From assembly GCA_964631835.1 (NCBI GenBank), contig CAZWAD010000017.1, positions 1-64,000 on the forward strand: a stretch of DNA of 64,000 nt, in the 5' to 3' direction. Under the pieces are notes generated by a model. It saw only the letters and a list, made by a program, of their open reading frames with translations. It made no database searches and was not told where the DNA came from. This DNA is from Bog-950 sp964631835. GTDB taxonomy: Bacteria; Bacteroidota; Bacteroidia; Chitinophagales; LD1. The translations under genes were made by a program, and so were the position numbers. Shown here one piece after another: positions 8,609-17,596 of this stretch. Each line of letters begins with the position of its first letter. Positions within the stretch are counted from its first letter, which is position 1.

Positions 8609-8995
8609 ATGAAAAAAATTGCCGTAACCCTTACCCTCTTTACTTTCTGTGTAATTTTCCTGAATGCTTTGCAGGCTCAGAGCCATGCCGATAATCTCAA
8701 ACCCTATTATTTCGTACTTCTCAAAAAAGGTCCTCACCGCAACCAGGACTCTGTTACAGCGGCAAAAATTCAAAAGGGGCATATTGACAATATTAATCAG
8801 CTTGCTGCAGCGGGTAAGCTGAATGTGGCGGGGCCTTTTCTTGATGAGGGGGACTTGCGCGGCATTTTCATTTTCGACTCAGGCAGCGAGGAGGAGGTGC
8901 GTAAAATGGTTGACAACGACCCCGCAGTGAAGGCCGGCAGGCTGGTATATGAAATTCACCCGTGGATGACTCAGAAAGGAACCTGCTTCAGATAG
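8609..8995 (+). CDS. Secreted YciI-like protein
   Basis: A 128-residue protein with an N-terminal signal peptide ending near LQAQ. The mature part has the YciI/dimeric alpha-beta barrel pattern: YYFVLLKKGPHRNQD, a helix with KGHIDNINQLAAAGKLNVAG, PFLDEGDLRGIFIFD, then EEVRKMVDNDPAVKAGRLVYEIHPW. YciI-like proteins are small ferredoxin-like folds of mostly unknown activity; an exported form is common in Bacteroidota. It follows the ALO-type oxidase by 21 nt and may be co-transcribed with it. Confidence 0.75.
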   Translation: MKKIAVTLTLFTFCVIFLNALQAQSHADNLKPYYFVLLKKGPHRNQDSVTAAKIQKGHIDNINQLAAAGKLNVAGPFLDEGDLRGIFIFDSGSEEEVRKMVDNDPAVKAGRLVYEIHPWMTQKGTCFR

Positions 8996-9010
8996 AAAGA
9001 GTACAACCGG

Positions 9011-10363
9011 TCAAAGGTCTAGGCGTTTGGGTATTTCGCTTATTAAGTAATCGGGAACTCCCATCCGCGAGATTATTTTCCCCCGGCTGTCAATCAGGAT
9101 AAACATAGGGGTAGAACTGATTACATAGATAGAGTTGTAATAATTGTTTCCGTCTTCCATTACGTTTTGCCAGCCGCTGCCGGTATGTTGCCTGATGAAT
9201 GAGTGCCATTCAGTTTCTTTAGCATCAGAGGCTACGGTGAAAACTCCTAAGCCTTTGTCTTTATACTTTTCCCAAAGAGGAACCATTTTCGGAATTTCTT
9301 CTTTGCAGTGTGAGCAGGTGGGGCTGTAAAAAATAAGCAGTGTGAGCTTCGATGCCGAAACGGTTTCATTCAGCTTCCGGGTTATGTTTCCGGTATCCTT
9401 CAACTGAATGTTTATAAAATCGCTTCCCGCCATGCACCTGGACAATCGCTCAAGCCGCGACCGGATAACCAATTGCACCATTTTTTCAGGATGGGCTTTG
9501 AACCAGCGGATGTAGCCATTCAAAAGAGCCTCTTCACGCCTCCGGTAAAAAAGGTCGTAAAGCATGTATTGAAGTCGCTTGGCGGCTGTTGTGTTTTTTG
9601 AGGCAATATCCAGCAACTTTTCAAAAGGTAGAAATGATGTATCGGTTTTGTCGCGGATAAAATCCATGTAATTCGAGAGCATTCGGGGTGCGAGAAATGT
9701 ATTGTAAAACAACGGGTCGCTGAAAGATTCGCGCTGCAGAAATTTTTCGCGGAGAGCCGTAACCGATGATAAATCCTGCTCGCTCAGCATATCGGCAGCA
9801 ATAAGATGGTCGGTAGTAAACGTGCCGGGGTACTGCTTAGCTTTAGAAGCAATATTTTTTTCAAAATCTCTCCATAGTTGTTTGAATTCTTTATACACTT
9901 TCGGAGTTGCAATATCCTGAGTCTTAAAAGTATCGAGGTCGGCTTTCAGTTTTTTCCGAATGGCATAAAAAGCCTTGTAGGCATCATTTTCCGGTGAGTT
10001 AACTATGCCCATTTCTTTTTCTGACTTTCTGACAGGACAGGTTAGCTCAAGTTCGTATACTTTCTGTTTATCGGTTACGATAAAATCATTCATCACCGCG
10101 CCCTCACGAAAAACTATTTCTCCTGCTTCTTCCACAAACATGCGGTTGACGAATTCTCCCTTTTCATCAACCGTTACCCGTCCCAAATCGCCCGAAGGGT
10201 TTTCATATTTGGTAATAAAAACATAAGGCGATTTATAGCAGGAGTCAGCATATTTCCCCCTGATTTCTATGGTGTCGTTGATAATCCCTGAATCTGAAAC
10301 CTGTTGCGCACCGGTAACTTGAAACAAAAAGTAAATAAAAAGGGAAGTGAAAAGTTGTTTCAT
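9011..10363 (-). CDS. TlpA-like thioredoxin-fold protein with N-terminal DUF4369-like domain
   Basis: A 450-residue exported protein. The ATG at 10363 gives a normal signal peptide (MKQLFTSLFIYFLFQVTGAQ); a TTG five codons upstream is the alternative. Residues 25-120 look like the beta-rich DUF4369 domain found before thioredoxin domains in Bacteroidota. A helical middle (120-310, DUF5106-like) follows. The C-terminal 130 residues are a TlpA/AhpC-TSA thioredoxin fold with the redox motif CSHC (Cys350, Cys353) and the cis-Pro segment ISSTPMFILID. Its likely role is periplasmic disulfide reduction. It is convergent with the YciI-like gene and transcribed alone. Confidence 0.8.
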   Translation of the reverse strand: MKQLFTSLFIYFLFQVTGAQQVSDSGIINDTIEIRGKYADSCYKSPYVFITKYENPSGDLGRVTVDEKGEFVNRMFVEEAGEIVFREGAVMNDFIVTDKQKVYELELTCPVRKSEKEMGIVNSPENDAYKAFYAIRKKLKADLDTFKTQDIATPKVYKEFKQLWRDFEKNIASKAKQYPGTFTTDHLIAADMLSEQDLSSVTALREKFLQRESFSDPLFYNTFLAPRMLSNYMDFIRDKTDTSFLPFEKLLDIASKNTTAAKRLQYMLYDLFYRRREEALLNGYIRWFKAHPEKMVQLVIRSRLERLSRCMAGSDFINIQLKDTGNITRKLNETVSASKLTLLIFYSPTCSHCKEEIPKMVPLWEKYKDKGLGVFTVASDAKETEWHSFIRQHTGSGWQNVMEDGNNYYNSIYVISSTPMFILIDSRGKIISRMGVPDYLISEIPKRLDL

Positions 10364-10465
10364 CTGATTGACAAACAATGATACAAATTATACCTTGCAC
10401 TCATCCACCGGTAATTGCTAAAAAATGATAATGAAAATGCTGCACAGTAAGGGACGTATAAATTT

Positions 10466-10473
10466 TATTTTCG
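10466..10473 (+). promoter_or_regulatory. -7-like box TATTTTCG upstream of proB
   Basis: TATTTTCG lies 12 nt before the proB start codon and fits TAnnTTTG with one change. The surrounding TTATTTTCGTGC is also found upstream of sucC. Confidence 0.45.
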
Positions 10474-10485
10474 TGCTGTTCTGAT

Positions 10486-11562
10486 ATGAAACCATACCGG
10501 CAAATTGTTATCAAAATAGGTTCCAATGTTGTTGCTAAAGATAACGGGCTTCCTGATGAGGTTCGTATGGACAGTATTGTTGAACAGGTTGTCAAATTGC
10601 GAAAGATGAATAAAAGTGTGGTACTTGTTTCATCGGGCGCAGTGGCATTTGGCAGAAGTGTAATCAGCTCCAATGAAAATATCGAACCGGTAGCCGCTCG
10701 GCAGCAGCTTGCCGCAGTGGGGCAGGTGAAGTTGATGAGCACTTATTCGGAAATTTTCCGAAAACACAATGTTTATTGTGCTCAGGTGCTTGTTACCAAA
10801 GAAGACTTCAGAGACCGGAGGCATTACCTCAATATGAAAAGCTGTGTAGGCAATCTGCTGAAAAGTAATATAGTTCCCATTGTAAATGAAAACGATGTGG
10901 TGGCTGTTACCGAATTGATGTTTACCGATAACGATGAGCTGAGCGGTTTGGCGGCATCTATGCTTAGGGCAGATGCTTTGATAATTCTTACAAGTGTAGA
11001 TGGTTTATATAACGGAGAACCGGGTGGGGAAAATTCACAGGTTATACCTGTGATTGACAGCTCGGAAAAAGATTTTTCGTTTATCACTCCCGGGAAATCA
11101 GGTTTCGGGCGGGGAGGCATGCTTACCAAATCCAAAATGGCTCTTAAACTCGCACAGGTGGGCATAACCGTTCACATAGCTAATGGGAAGACCGATAATG
11201 TTCTTTTGAAGATTATGAAAGGCGAAGAAACCGGTACTGTTTTTCTTCCGAAAAAAAACACTTCAAACCTTAAGCGCTGGGTTGCAGATTCTGAAGATTA
11301 TGCCAAAGGAGAAGTGATAATTAATGAAGGTGCGCGCAAAGCGTTAACCGAATCAGGAAAGGCCAATAGCTTGTTGCCGGTGGGTATTACCGGTGTGAAG
11401 GGTTCTTTCGAAAAAGGAGATGTGGTTAAAATTACTGATGACGAAGGGACGTTTGTGGGTGTGGGCATTGCCGGTTATAGCTCAACTGTTTTGAAAGAAA
11501 GGATAGGAGAGAAGAACCAAAAAACATTTGTTCATTACGACTATTTTTATCTGAAGGCATGA
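10486..11562 (+). CDS. proB: Glutamate 5-kinase
   Basis: A 358-residue enzyme that phosphorylates glutamate to gamma-glutamyl phosphate, the first step of proline synthesis. The amino-acid kinase domain occupies residues 1-250: VIKIGSNVVA at the N-terminus, VLVSSGAVAFGR, ARQQLAAVGQ, the substrate segment VNENDVVA, and FGRGGMLTKSKMALKLAQ. A C-terminal PUA domain (about 265-340) is present, as in full-length ProB. Length is normal. The stop overlaps the proA start by ATGA, so the two enzymes, which channel an unstable intermediate, are translationally coupled. Cytoplasmic. Confidence 0.96.
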   Translation: MKPYRQIVIKIGSNVVAKDNGLPDEVRMDSIVEQVVKLRKMNKSVVLVSSGAVAFGRSVISSNENIEPVAARQQLAAVGQVKLMSTYSEIFRKHNVYCAQVLVTKEDFRDRRHYLNMKSCVGNLLKSNIVPIVNENDVVAVTELMFTDNDELSGLAASMLRADALIILTSVDGLYNGEPGGENSQVIPVIDSSEKDFSFITPGKSGFGRGGMLTKSKMALKLAQVGITVHIANGKTDNVLLKIMKGEETGTVFLPKKNTSNLKRWVADSEDYAKGEVIINEGARKALTESGKANSLLPVGITGVKGSFEKGDVVKITDDEGTFVGVGIAGYSSTVLKERIGEKNQKTFVHYDYFYLKA

Positions 11563-12809
11563 ATATTATTGAACATCTAAAGGCTGTAAACAAAGCAAGT
11601 CAGAAACTTTCGCTGATTGATGTAGAAACCATCAACCGGGCATTACTTGATTTAGCTGATGAAACAGAGAAACAAAGCAATTTCCTGCTTAATGAAAATG
11701 CTAAAGACCTGGCACGTATGGACAAAACAGATGCTAAATACGACCGCCTCCAACTTACTCCCGACAGAATAAAAGCAATTGCACACGACATCAGAAATGT
11801 CGTTTCTCTTGACAGTCCGCTTGGGAAAATTCTATCAGAGAACACTCTTCCGAATGGGTTGCGGATAAAAAAGATTTCTGTTCCCCTTGGTGTTGTTGGA
11901 ATAATTTATGAGTCACGTCCTAACGTAACCTTCGATGTTTTTTCACTTTGTCTAAAATCGGGGAATGCCTGCGTGCTGAAGGGGAGCAAAGACGCGGAAG
12001 ATTCTAATCAGGCAATTGTTAGTCTGATTACGAACGTGCTCGAAAGAAATAATCTGCCGGCAAGTATTGTTTATCTTATGCCATCAGAACGCGAAGCAAC
12101 GACCGAACTGATGAATGCAATTGGTAATGTGGATGTAATTATCCCTCGTGGCGGACAAAACCTGATTGATTTTGTAAGGAACAACTCCAGAGTTCCCGTT
12201 ATTGAAACCGGTGCCGGAATTGTTCATACTTATTTTGATGAAAGCGCAGATTTGGAAAAAGGTCTTAGCATTATTGACAATGCTAAGACACGAAGAGTAA
12301 GTGTTTGCAATGCACTCGACTGTCTTATTATTCACAAAAACCGACTTCCTGATTTAGCACATATGGCAGAGCCGTTGGGTAAAAAAGGAGTTGAGATATT
12401 TGCTGATGAAGCAGCTTATCAATCACTTTCAGGTAATTACCCTGCACAGCTTCTTCAACCGGCAGATGAAAATAGCTTTGGCACAGAATTCCTCTCCATG
12501 AAGATGGCTATTAAAACGGTGAATAATCTCAATGAAGCTTTGGAACATATTTCAGCTTACGGCTCAAAACACAGCGAGGCAATTATCGCTGAAGATAAAA
12601 CGGTAACAGATAAATTTCTAAAGGCTGTTGATGCTGCTGCAGTGTATGCCAACGCTTCAACTGCATTTACCGATGGTGCGCAATTTGGAATGGGAGCCGA
12701 AATAGGAATCAGCACTCAGAAACTTCATGCGCGCGGGCCGATGGCTTTACCGGAATTGACAAGTTATAAATGGATTATTGAAGGGAGCGGACAAATCAGA
12801 AAACCCTGA
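11559..12809 (+). CDS. proA: Glutamate-5-semialdehyde dehydrogenase (gamma-glutamyl phosphate reductase)
   Basis: A 416-residue NADPH-dependent enzyme of the aldehyde dehydrogenase superfamily that reduces gamma-glutamyl phosphate to glutamate semialdehyde. Diagnostic segments are VPLGVVGIIYESRPNVT (near residue 110), CLKSGNACVLKGSKDA, DVIIPRGGQNLI, the catalytic-cysteine region RRVSVCNALDCLI (about 247-260) and the C-terminal FGMGAEIGISTQKLHARGPM. Length is normal. It is coupled to proB by a 4-nt overlap. Only 4 nt separate its stop from the convergent pseudouridine synthase gene. Confidence 0.96.
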   Translation: MNIIEHLKAVNKASQKLSLIDVETINRALLDLADETEKQSNFLLNENAKDLARMDKTDAKYDRLQLTPDRIKAIAHDIRNVVSLDSPLGKILSENTLPNGLRIKKISVPLGVVGIIYESRPNVTFDVFSLCLKSGNACVLKGSKDAEDSNQAIVSLITNVLERNNLPASIVYLMPSEREATTELMNAIGNVDVIIPRGGQNLIDFVRNNSRVPVIETGAGIVHTYFDESADLEKGLSIIDNAKTRRVSVCNALDCLIIHKNRLPDLAHMAEPLGKKGVEIFADEAAYQSLSGNYPAQLLQPADENSFGTEFLSMKMAIKTVNNLNEALEHISAYGSKHSEAIIAEDKTVTDKFLKAVDAAAVYANASTAFTDGAQFGMGAEIGISTQKLHARGPMALPELTSYKWIIEGSGQIRKP

Positions 12810-12813
12810 TTTG

Positions 12814-13527
12814 TTAAGAATCGTATTTGCGTAGTAACTTTAAAAGCGTTTCCAAATCTTTTGGTAAAGGAGCGGTAAATTCCATCTCTTTCTTTTTTGA
12901 CGGATGAACCAAAACAAGTTTTGACGAGTGAAGGGTCAATCGTGAAACGGTGGGTCGCTCTTCTTCTGCTGAAGATTTATAGTTCCGTTTTATGGAGGAA
13001 AGATAAAACGCTGAAGTTCCACTGTAAACCTCATCAACTAAAAGTGGATTACCTATTGATGCCAGATGAACGCGTATTTGATGAGTTCTTCCGGTTTTAA
13101 TTTCTACATCAAGCACAGAAGCATGCTTAAAATTTTCAGCAACAGAGTAAAGCGTCAACGCTTCTTTTCCTTTTTTGCCTGTCATCATAGTTCCGGGCCT
13201 GGATGTATTCTCCGAAACTGGAGTATCAATTGTTCCACTTTCTTCTTTCAACTTGCCTGTAACTACAGCCTGATAAAATTTCCTGACTGAATGCTCTTGA
13301 AACTGAAGTGAAAGATTTTTGTGTGATTCCTCATTTCGTGCAAAGCAAATCACCCCGCTGGTTCCCCGGTCTAACCGATGAACAACAAATAATTTTCCAA
13401 ATGACTTTTGTAAAAGACTTTGCAATGTTTCTTTTTCAGTATGAATACGATCAGGTATGACAGTTATTCCCGCAGGTTTGTTTACCACCAGCAAGTCCTC
13501 ATCTTCAAAAATTATTTCGGGTTTCAT
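12814..13527 (-). CDS. RluA-family pseudouridine synthase
   Basis: A 237-residue RNA-modifying enzyme converting uridine to pseudouridine, probably in rRNA. It has VVNKPAGITV near the N-terminus, the catalytic motif HRLDRGTSG with its essential Asp (about residue 52), the RKFYQAVVTG strand, and KTGRTHQIRVHLA. There is no S4 domain, so the target cannot be narrowed. The ATG at 13527 is preferred over one ten codons upstream because a -7-like TAAATTCG lies 6 nt before it and family members start close to the EDEDLLVVNKP strand. Confidence 0.88.
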   Translation of the reverse strand: MKPEIIFEDEDLLVVNKPAGITVIPDRIHTEKETLQSLLQKSFGKLFVVHRLDRGTSGVICFARNEESHKNLSLQFQEHSVRKFYQAVVTGKLKEESGTIDTPVSENTSRPGTMMTGKKGKEALTLYSVAENFKHASVLDVEIKTGRTHQIRVHLASIGNPLLVDEVYSGTSAFYLSSIKRNYKSSAEEERPTVSRLTLHSSKLVLVHPSKKKEMEFTAPLPKDLETLLKLLRKYDS

Positions 13528-13533
13528 GCCGGG

Positions 13534-13541
13534 CGAATTTA
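13534..13541 (-). promoter_or_regulatory. -7-like box TAAATTCG for the RluA-family gene
   Basis: On the minus strand TAAATTCG is followed after 6 nt (CCCGGC) by the ATG at 13527. A similar TATTTTTC ends 4 nt before the divergent GT39 start at 13596, so the short gap carries back-to-back promoters. Confidence 0.4.
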
Positions 13542-13595
13542 TCTTTTCTGATTTCAAGATCTAGCATGATAAAGTTTAAATTGTATTTTTCGAGC

Positions 13596-15116
13596 ATGGA
13601 AAGATTTGAAAGACCAGCTCAGATACTGCTTTTGTCTGCCGCTATTTTTTTTACTCATTTCTATCAGCTTTCCGTTCCACCATTTCTTGTTTTTGATGAA
13701 ACACGCCTGGTTACAAGCGCATATGAAATGTCGAAAACCGGAAATATCCTTATCCCTACCATTGACTATTCACCGGACATGCTCAGCCTGAAGCCACCTT
13801 TAATGATTGCGTTGCAGGCTTTGTGCATTAAAATTTTCGGATTGAATGAGTTTTCTGCACGCTTGCCCGCGGCATTGGCAGCCCTGTTTACAACACTCCT
13901 GGTTTTTTATTTCATATTAAAAATTACAGAGAACGGATGGATTGCTTTACTTGGAGGAATTGTGTTGTCTACTGCATCCGGTTACTTTGGTGAGCATGGA
14001 ACCCGATGGGGAGAATACAACGCTTTACTTACATTGTTTACTACTGCTTACATTTTTGCTTTCTGGATGTTTGTTGAAAGTGAAGGCGAAAGGAAGAACA
14101 GATACCTTTTGCTCTTTTTTGTTGTGCTCACACTTGCGTTTCTGTCGAAGGGAATTGCAGCTTTAATATTTTGCCCGGTGCTGTTTGCTTACTTGGTTTG
14201 GCGCTGTCAATTGGTCTCCATTTTTAAGAACCGGAGTTTCTATATCGGTACGGGCTTTTTTATTGTAATCATCTCGAGCTATCTTTTGGTACGCGAATAT
14301 TTTAATCCAGGTTTTCTCCGGCAACTGAACGAATATGAAATGGCGGGAAGAATGTTTAGCACAATTAAAGGGCACACAGGGCCTCCTGACTATTACATCT
14401 ACGGTTTGAGGTTTGCACGATTTGGCTCATGGTTTCCGTTATTGCTTTTTTCGCTGTTGCTTTTCCCTTTTGTCAAAGACAAAAAAGTGTTCCGGGTATA
14501 TGTTTATTGTATAGCTTGTTTTGTTTTTTACCTGGCTATAATTTCTGTTAGTAAAACAAAAATCCCTGCTTACGATATTCCCCTCTACCCGGTGCTTGCT
14601 GTAATTATCAGTCTTGGTTTGCTGATGGTTGTAAAAGGGGTAAATTATTTCTTACCGGGGCTAAGAAAAAATTATATCGCTTTAATTCTTGTTGCCATTG
14701 TTAGCGTGAAACCGCTGATGTATTCGTTCTCCCAAATTTTAGCTGTAAATCCAATTATGAAAAAAGATAGTCTTTATGATATCTCCTATTTCTTACGCGA
14801 GTCAGAAAGCGATAATGTTAAAACTGCAACTTATTTTTCCGATGGTTACGACTGGCAGTGGAGTTTGTACGTAAAGCAGTTAAATGAATTAAGAGTGAAC
14901 ATTAAGCATAAGCGGTTATATAGTACTTATCAATTTGAACCAGGTGAGAAAGTAATTGCGCATCAGTCAAGCACAAAATACTTTATAGAGACGAATTATG
15001 AGTTTCAGGTTCTGGAAAATCATGGAGCAGTCAGAGTTTATCAAATTACAGCCACAAAAGAATTACCGGTTTATTTTTTCTTAATAAGAGATGCGAACCG
15101 GGAGCTGGTGTTGTAA
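13596..15116 (+). CDS. GT39/ArnT-like membrane glycosyltransferase, copy 1
   Basis: A 506-residue multispanning protein of the PMT/ArnT superfamily, which transfers sugars from polyprenyl phosphate on the outer face of the inner membrane. The first extracytoplasmic loop has the acidic FDETRLVTSAYEMSKTGN, and the KPPLMIALQA and ARLPAALAA segments are typical. About ten hydrophobic helices are followed by a soluble C-terminal tail. The start at 13596 is chosen because the N-terminus then aligns without gaps to the adjacent paralogue (MERF... against MELF...). It is followed by that paralogue and a GT2 enzyme, which likely supplies the lipid-linked sugar. Confidence 0.82.
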   Translation: MERFERPAQILLLSAAIFFTHFYQLSVPPFLVFDETRLVTSAYEMSKTGNILIPTIDYSPDMLSLKPPLMIALQALCIKIFGLNEFSARLPAALAALFTTLLVFYFILKITENGWIALLGGIVLSTASGYFGEHGTRWGEYNALLTLFTTAYIFAFWMFVESEGERKNRYLLLFFVVLTLAFLSKGIAALIFCPVLFAYLVWRCQLVSIFKNRSFYIGTGFFIVIISSYLLVREYFNPGFLRQLNEYEMAGRMFSTIKGHTGPPDYYIYGLRFARFGSWFPLLLFSLLLFPFVKDKKVFRVYVYCIACFVFYLAIISVSKTKIPAYDIPLYPVLAVIISLGLLMVVKGVNYFLPGLRKNYIALILVAIVSVKPLMYSFSQILAVNPIMKKDSLYDISYFLRESESDNVKTATYFSDGYDWQWSLYVKQLNELRVNIKHKRLYSTYQFEPGEKVIAHQSSTKYFIETNYEFQVLENHGAVRVYQITATKELPVYFFLIRDANRELVL

Positions 15117-15157
15117 TTTTTTTTAGAACTTAATACAAAGGCACAATTCCCTGCCAG

Positions 15158-16648
15158 ATGGAGCTTTTTAAGAAGGTCTTTATTTTTCTAGTACTAGTTG
15201 TATTTGTTTTCTACTCTCAGTTCTACAAACTAAATGTATTAACGTTTCGTATTTGGGATGAGGCTAGGTTAGCAACAAATGCTTTTGAAATGACTAAAAC
15301 TGGAAATTTACTTACCCCTACCATAGATTATGATCCCGATATGTGGAACACTAAACCACCATTGATGATTTGGACTCAGGCAATTTGTATAAAATTTAAT
15401 GGGCTTACCGAAACATCTGTACGGCTTCCTTCAGCTTTTGCAGCTGCTTTAACTATTATAATTGTATTTGCTTTTGTGCTTTATATTACTGGCAGTCTCT
15501 GGTTTGCTCTGCTGGGTGCAATCATACTTTGTACATCCAGAGGGTATATCGGCTACCACGGTACGCGGTTCGGGGAATATGATTCTTTGCTGACATTGTT
15601 TACTACTTCGTATCTCATTTGCTTTTTTTTAAGTGTCGAGTTAAAAAGCAAATGGAAGAATCTTTTTTCGATTTTCTTCTTTGTTTTTCTCTCGCTCGCG
15701 GTACTTGCAAAGAGTGTTGCAGCGTTGTTGTTTCTTCCTTTCATAATTGTTTGGTTGCTGTACAGGCAACAAGTCATTCTTCTACTTCGCAATAAATATT
15801 TTTATGCTGGTGCTGCTATTTTTATATTGCTGGTTGGAGGCTATTATGGAATAAGAGAGAGTCACAACCACGGATACTTAAGTGCTGTTTATGAAAATGA
15901 ATGGGGAGGGCGTTTTGTGGAGGGTAAAGATGAGCATAATGAATACTGGTATTTTTATCTGTATAATTTAATCTTCGATAGATATTCAGTTTGGATTTGG
16001 CTTCTGCCTGTTTCAATTGTTTCCCTTTTGCTTAAGTTTGATAAGATCATTTTAAGAAAAGCCATTCTGTTTTCACTTTTTAGTGCGATTGCTTTTCTTA
16101 CCATTATTTCGGTGAGCAAAACAAAACTGCTATGGTATGATATTCCCGTTTATCCCTTGCTTAGCATTGTTATTAGTATTTCACTCTTTCAAATTTGGGC
16201 TGTATTCAGGTCTTATCTCCACCTAAAAGCCCAACAGTTTTTGAAAGTAGCATTGGTTTGTGGAATCGCCATCTACCCATCAATTGAGACATATAACATG
16301 GTTAAATGGCAAGGCGATGATTTAGAAAGAGATAATTTTTATAGTGTTTCTTATTATTTGCGTGATGCGGCTAGGATTGGTAAGGTATATAGAGATTATG
16401 TTTTCTTTACAAATGGCTATGACTATCAATGGACTTTGTATGTAAAACGGTTAAATGAACAAAGCGGAAGTATTGCTGTAGAGAAATTTGATGGATTTAA
16501 TGAATTCCCTCCAACTACCAAAGTCATAGCTTTTCAAGAACCGACCAAAAAGTATATAGAATCAAAGTATGACTTTAAAATAGTTGAGCAAATTAGAGAT
16601 GTAAGTACTTATATTATCAGTGCTAAAAAGACAGATTCTAATTATTAA
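15158..16648 (+). CDS. GT39/ArnT-like membrane glycosyltransferase, copy 2
   Basis: A 496-residue paralogue of the preceding gene, sharing the loop RIWDEARLATNAFEMTKTGN, KPPLMIWTQAICIK, a GTRFGEYDSLLTLFTTSY segment and ISVSKTKLLWYDIPVYP (copy 1: ISVSKTKIPAYDIPLYP). It has about ten membrane helices and a soluble tail with NGYDYQWTLYVKRLNE. Expected to transfer a sugar from a polyprenyl carrier to an unknown acceptor such as glycan or protein. It ends in TAA immediately before the ATG of the GT2 gene with no gap. Its codon third positions look more AT-rich than those of copy 1, but this was judged by eye. Confidence 0.82.
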   Translation: MELFKKVFIFLVLVVFVFYSQFYKLNVLTFRIWDEARLATNAFEMTKTGNLLTPTIDYDPDMWNTKPPLMIWTQAICIKFNGLTETSVRLPSAFAAALTIIIVFAFVLYITGSLWFALLGAIILCTSRGYIGYHGTRFGEYDSLLTLFTTSYLICFFLSVELKSKWKNLFSIFFFVFLSLAVLAKSVAALLFLPFIIVWLLYRQQVILLLRNKYFYAGAAIFILLVGGYYGIRESHNHGYLSAVYENEWGGRFVEGKDEHNEYWYFYLYNLIFDRYSVWIWLLPVSIVSLLLKFDKIILRKAILFSLFSAIAFLTIISVSKTKLLWYDIPVYPLLSIVISISLFQIWAVFRSYLHLKAQQFLKVALVCGIAIYPSIETYNMVKWQGDDLERDNFYSVSYYLRDAARIGKVYRDYVFFTNGYDYQWTLYVKRLNEQSGSIAVEKFDGFNEFPPTTKVIAFQEPTKKYIESKYDFKIVEQIRDVSTYIISAKKTDSNY

Positions 16649-17596
16649 ATGCCCCCCAAAATCTCAATAATCGTCCCTCTTTACAACGAACAGGAAAGCT
16701 TTGCCCGCTTGGTGGAAAGACTGAATGGGCTTATGGATAATAATTCTTTGAGCATTGAAGTTGTATTGATTGATGACGGCTCAAATGATGGTACCGCTGA
16801 GTTAATGCAACTGAATGCTTTATCTGACGGGCGTTACCAATGTGTTTTTCTGTCGAGGAATTTTGGACATCAGTTGGCTTTAAGCGCAGGACTTTTAATG
16901 GCAAGAGGAACTGAAGCCGTAATGTGTATTGATGGTGACCTGCAAGACCCGCCTGAATTGTTTACAGAGTTTTACAAACTTTTTCAGCAAGGTTATGATG
17001 TGGTTTACGGTGTGCGGAAAAACAGGAAGGAAAACTGGCTGCTTAAGGCCATGTTTTATTACTACTACCGGGTTCAGAAGAGAATGAGCAACGTTGATGT
17101 GGCACTTGATAGTGGTGATTTTGCATTACTGAGTAGAAGGGTCGTTGACCTCATGAATAAATTGCCCGAAGAAAGCCGCTACTTACGCGGTTTGCGTTCC
17201 TGGGTTGGCTTTAAGCAAACCGGTTATGAATATGACCGTCCCGAAAGAGAAGCAGGAGAAACAAAATACCCCATCAGTAAACGAATTAAGATTGCACTGA
17301 ACGGAATTTTTAATTTCAGTGAAATCCCTATCAAGTTTATAACGAACCTCGGCATTATCACCATTCTCATTTCTCTCGGATATTTCACTTATACGCTCGG
17401 CAAAAAACTTTTAGGCATTCCGGTGGCTGAAGGATTTACCGGTTTGCTGTTTACCATCATACTTTTTAGCGGGGTGCAGTTAGTCTCGCTTGGAATTATT
17501 GGGGAGTATGTGGTCCGTATATTTTTTCAAGTGAAAGGAAGGCCGTTGTTTGTGATTAAAAACAGAATTGTGAACAAGGAATTCGTTAAGGAATAA
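16649..17596 (+). CDS. GT2 polyprenyl-phosphate sugar transferase (DPM1/GtrB-like)
   Basis: A 315-residue enzyme that builds polyprenyl-phosphate-linked sugar on the cytoplasmic face. The GT-A domain (1-220) has ISIIVPLYNEQESF, VVLIDDGSNDGTAE (nucleotide binding), LSRNFGHQLALSAG and the metal-binding IDGDLQDPPE. Two C-terminal membrane helices (about 230-295) match GtrB/ArnC-type enzymes. It begins directly after the stop of the second GT39 gene, so the three genes form an operon: this enzyme makes the donor and the GT39 pair uses it. Sugar identity unknown. It overlaps the convergent epimerase gene by 11 bp. Confidence 0.88.
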   Translation: MPPKISIIVPLYNEQESFARLVERLNGLMDNNSLSIEVVLIDDGSNDGTAELMQLNALSDGRYQCVFLSRNFGHQLALSAGLLMARGTEAVMCIDGDLQDPPELFTEFYKLFQQGYDVVYGVRKNRKENWLLKAMFYYYYRVQKRMSNVDVALDSGDFALLSRRVVDLMNKLPEESRYLRGLRSWVGFKQTGYEYDRPEREAGETKYPISKRIKIALNGIFNFSEIPIKFITNLGIITILISLGYFTYTLGKKLLGIPVAEGFTGLLFTIILFSGVQLVSLGIIGEYVVRIFFQVKGRPLFVIKNRIVNKEFVKE

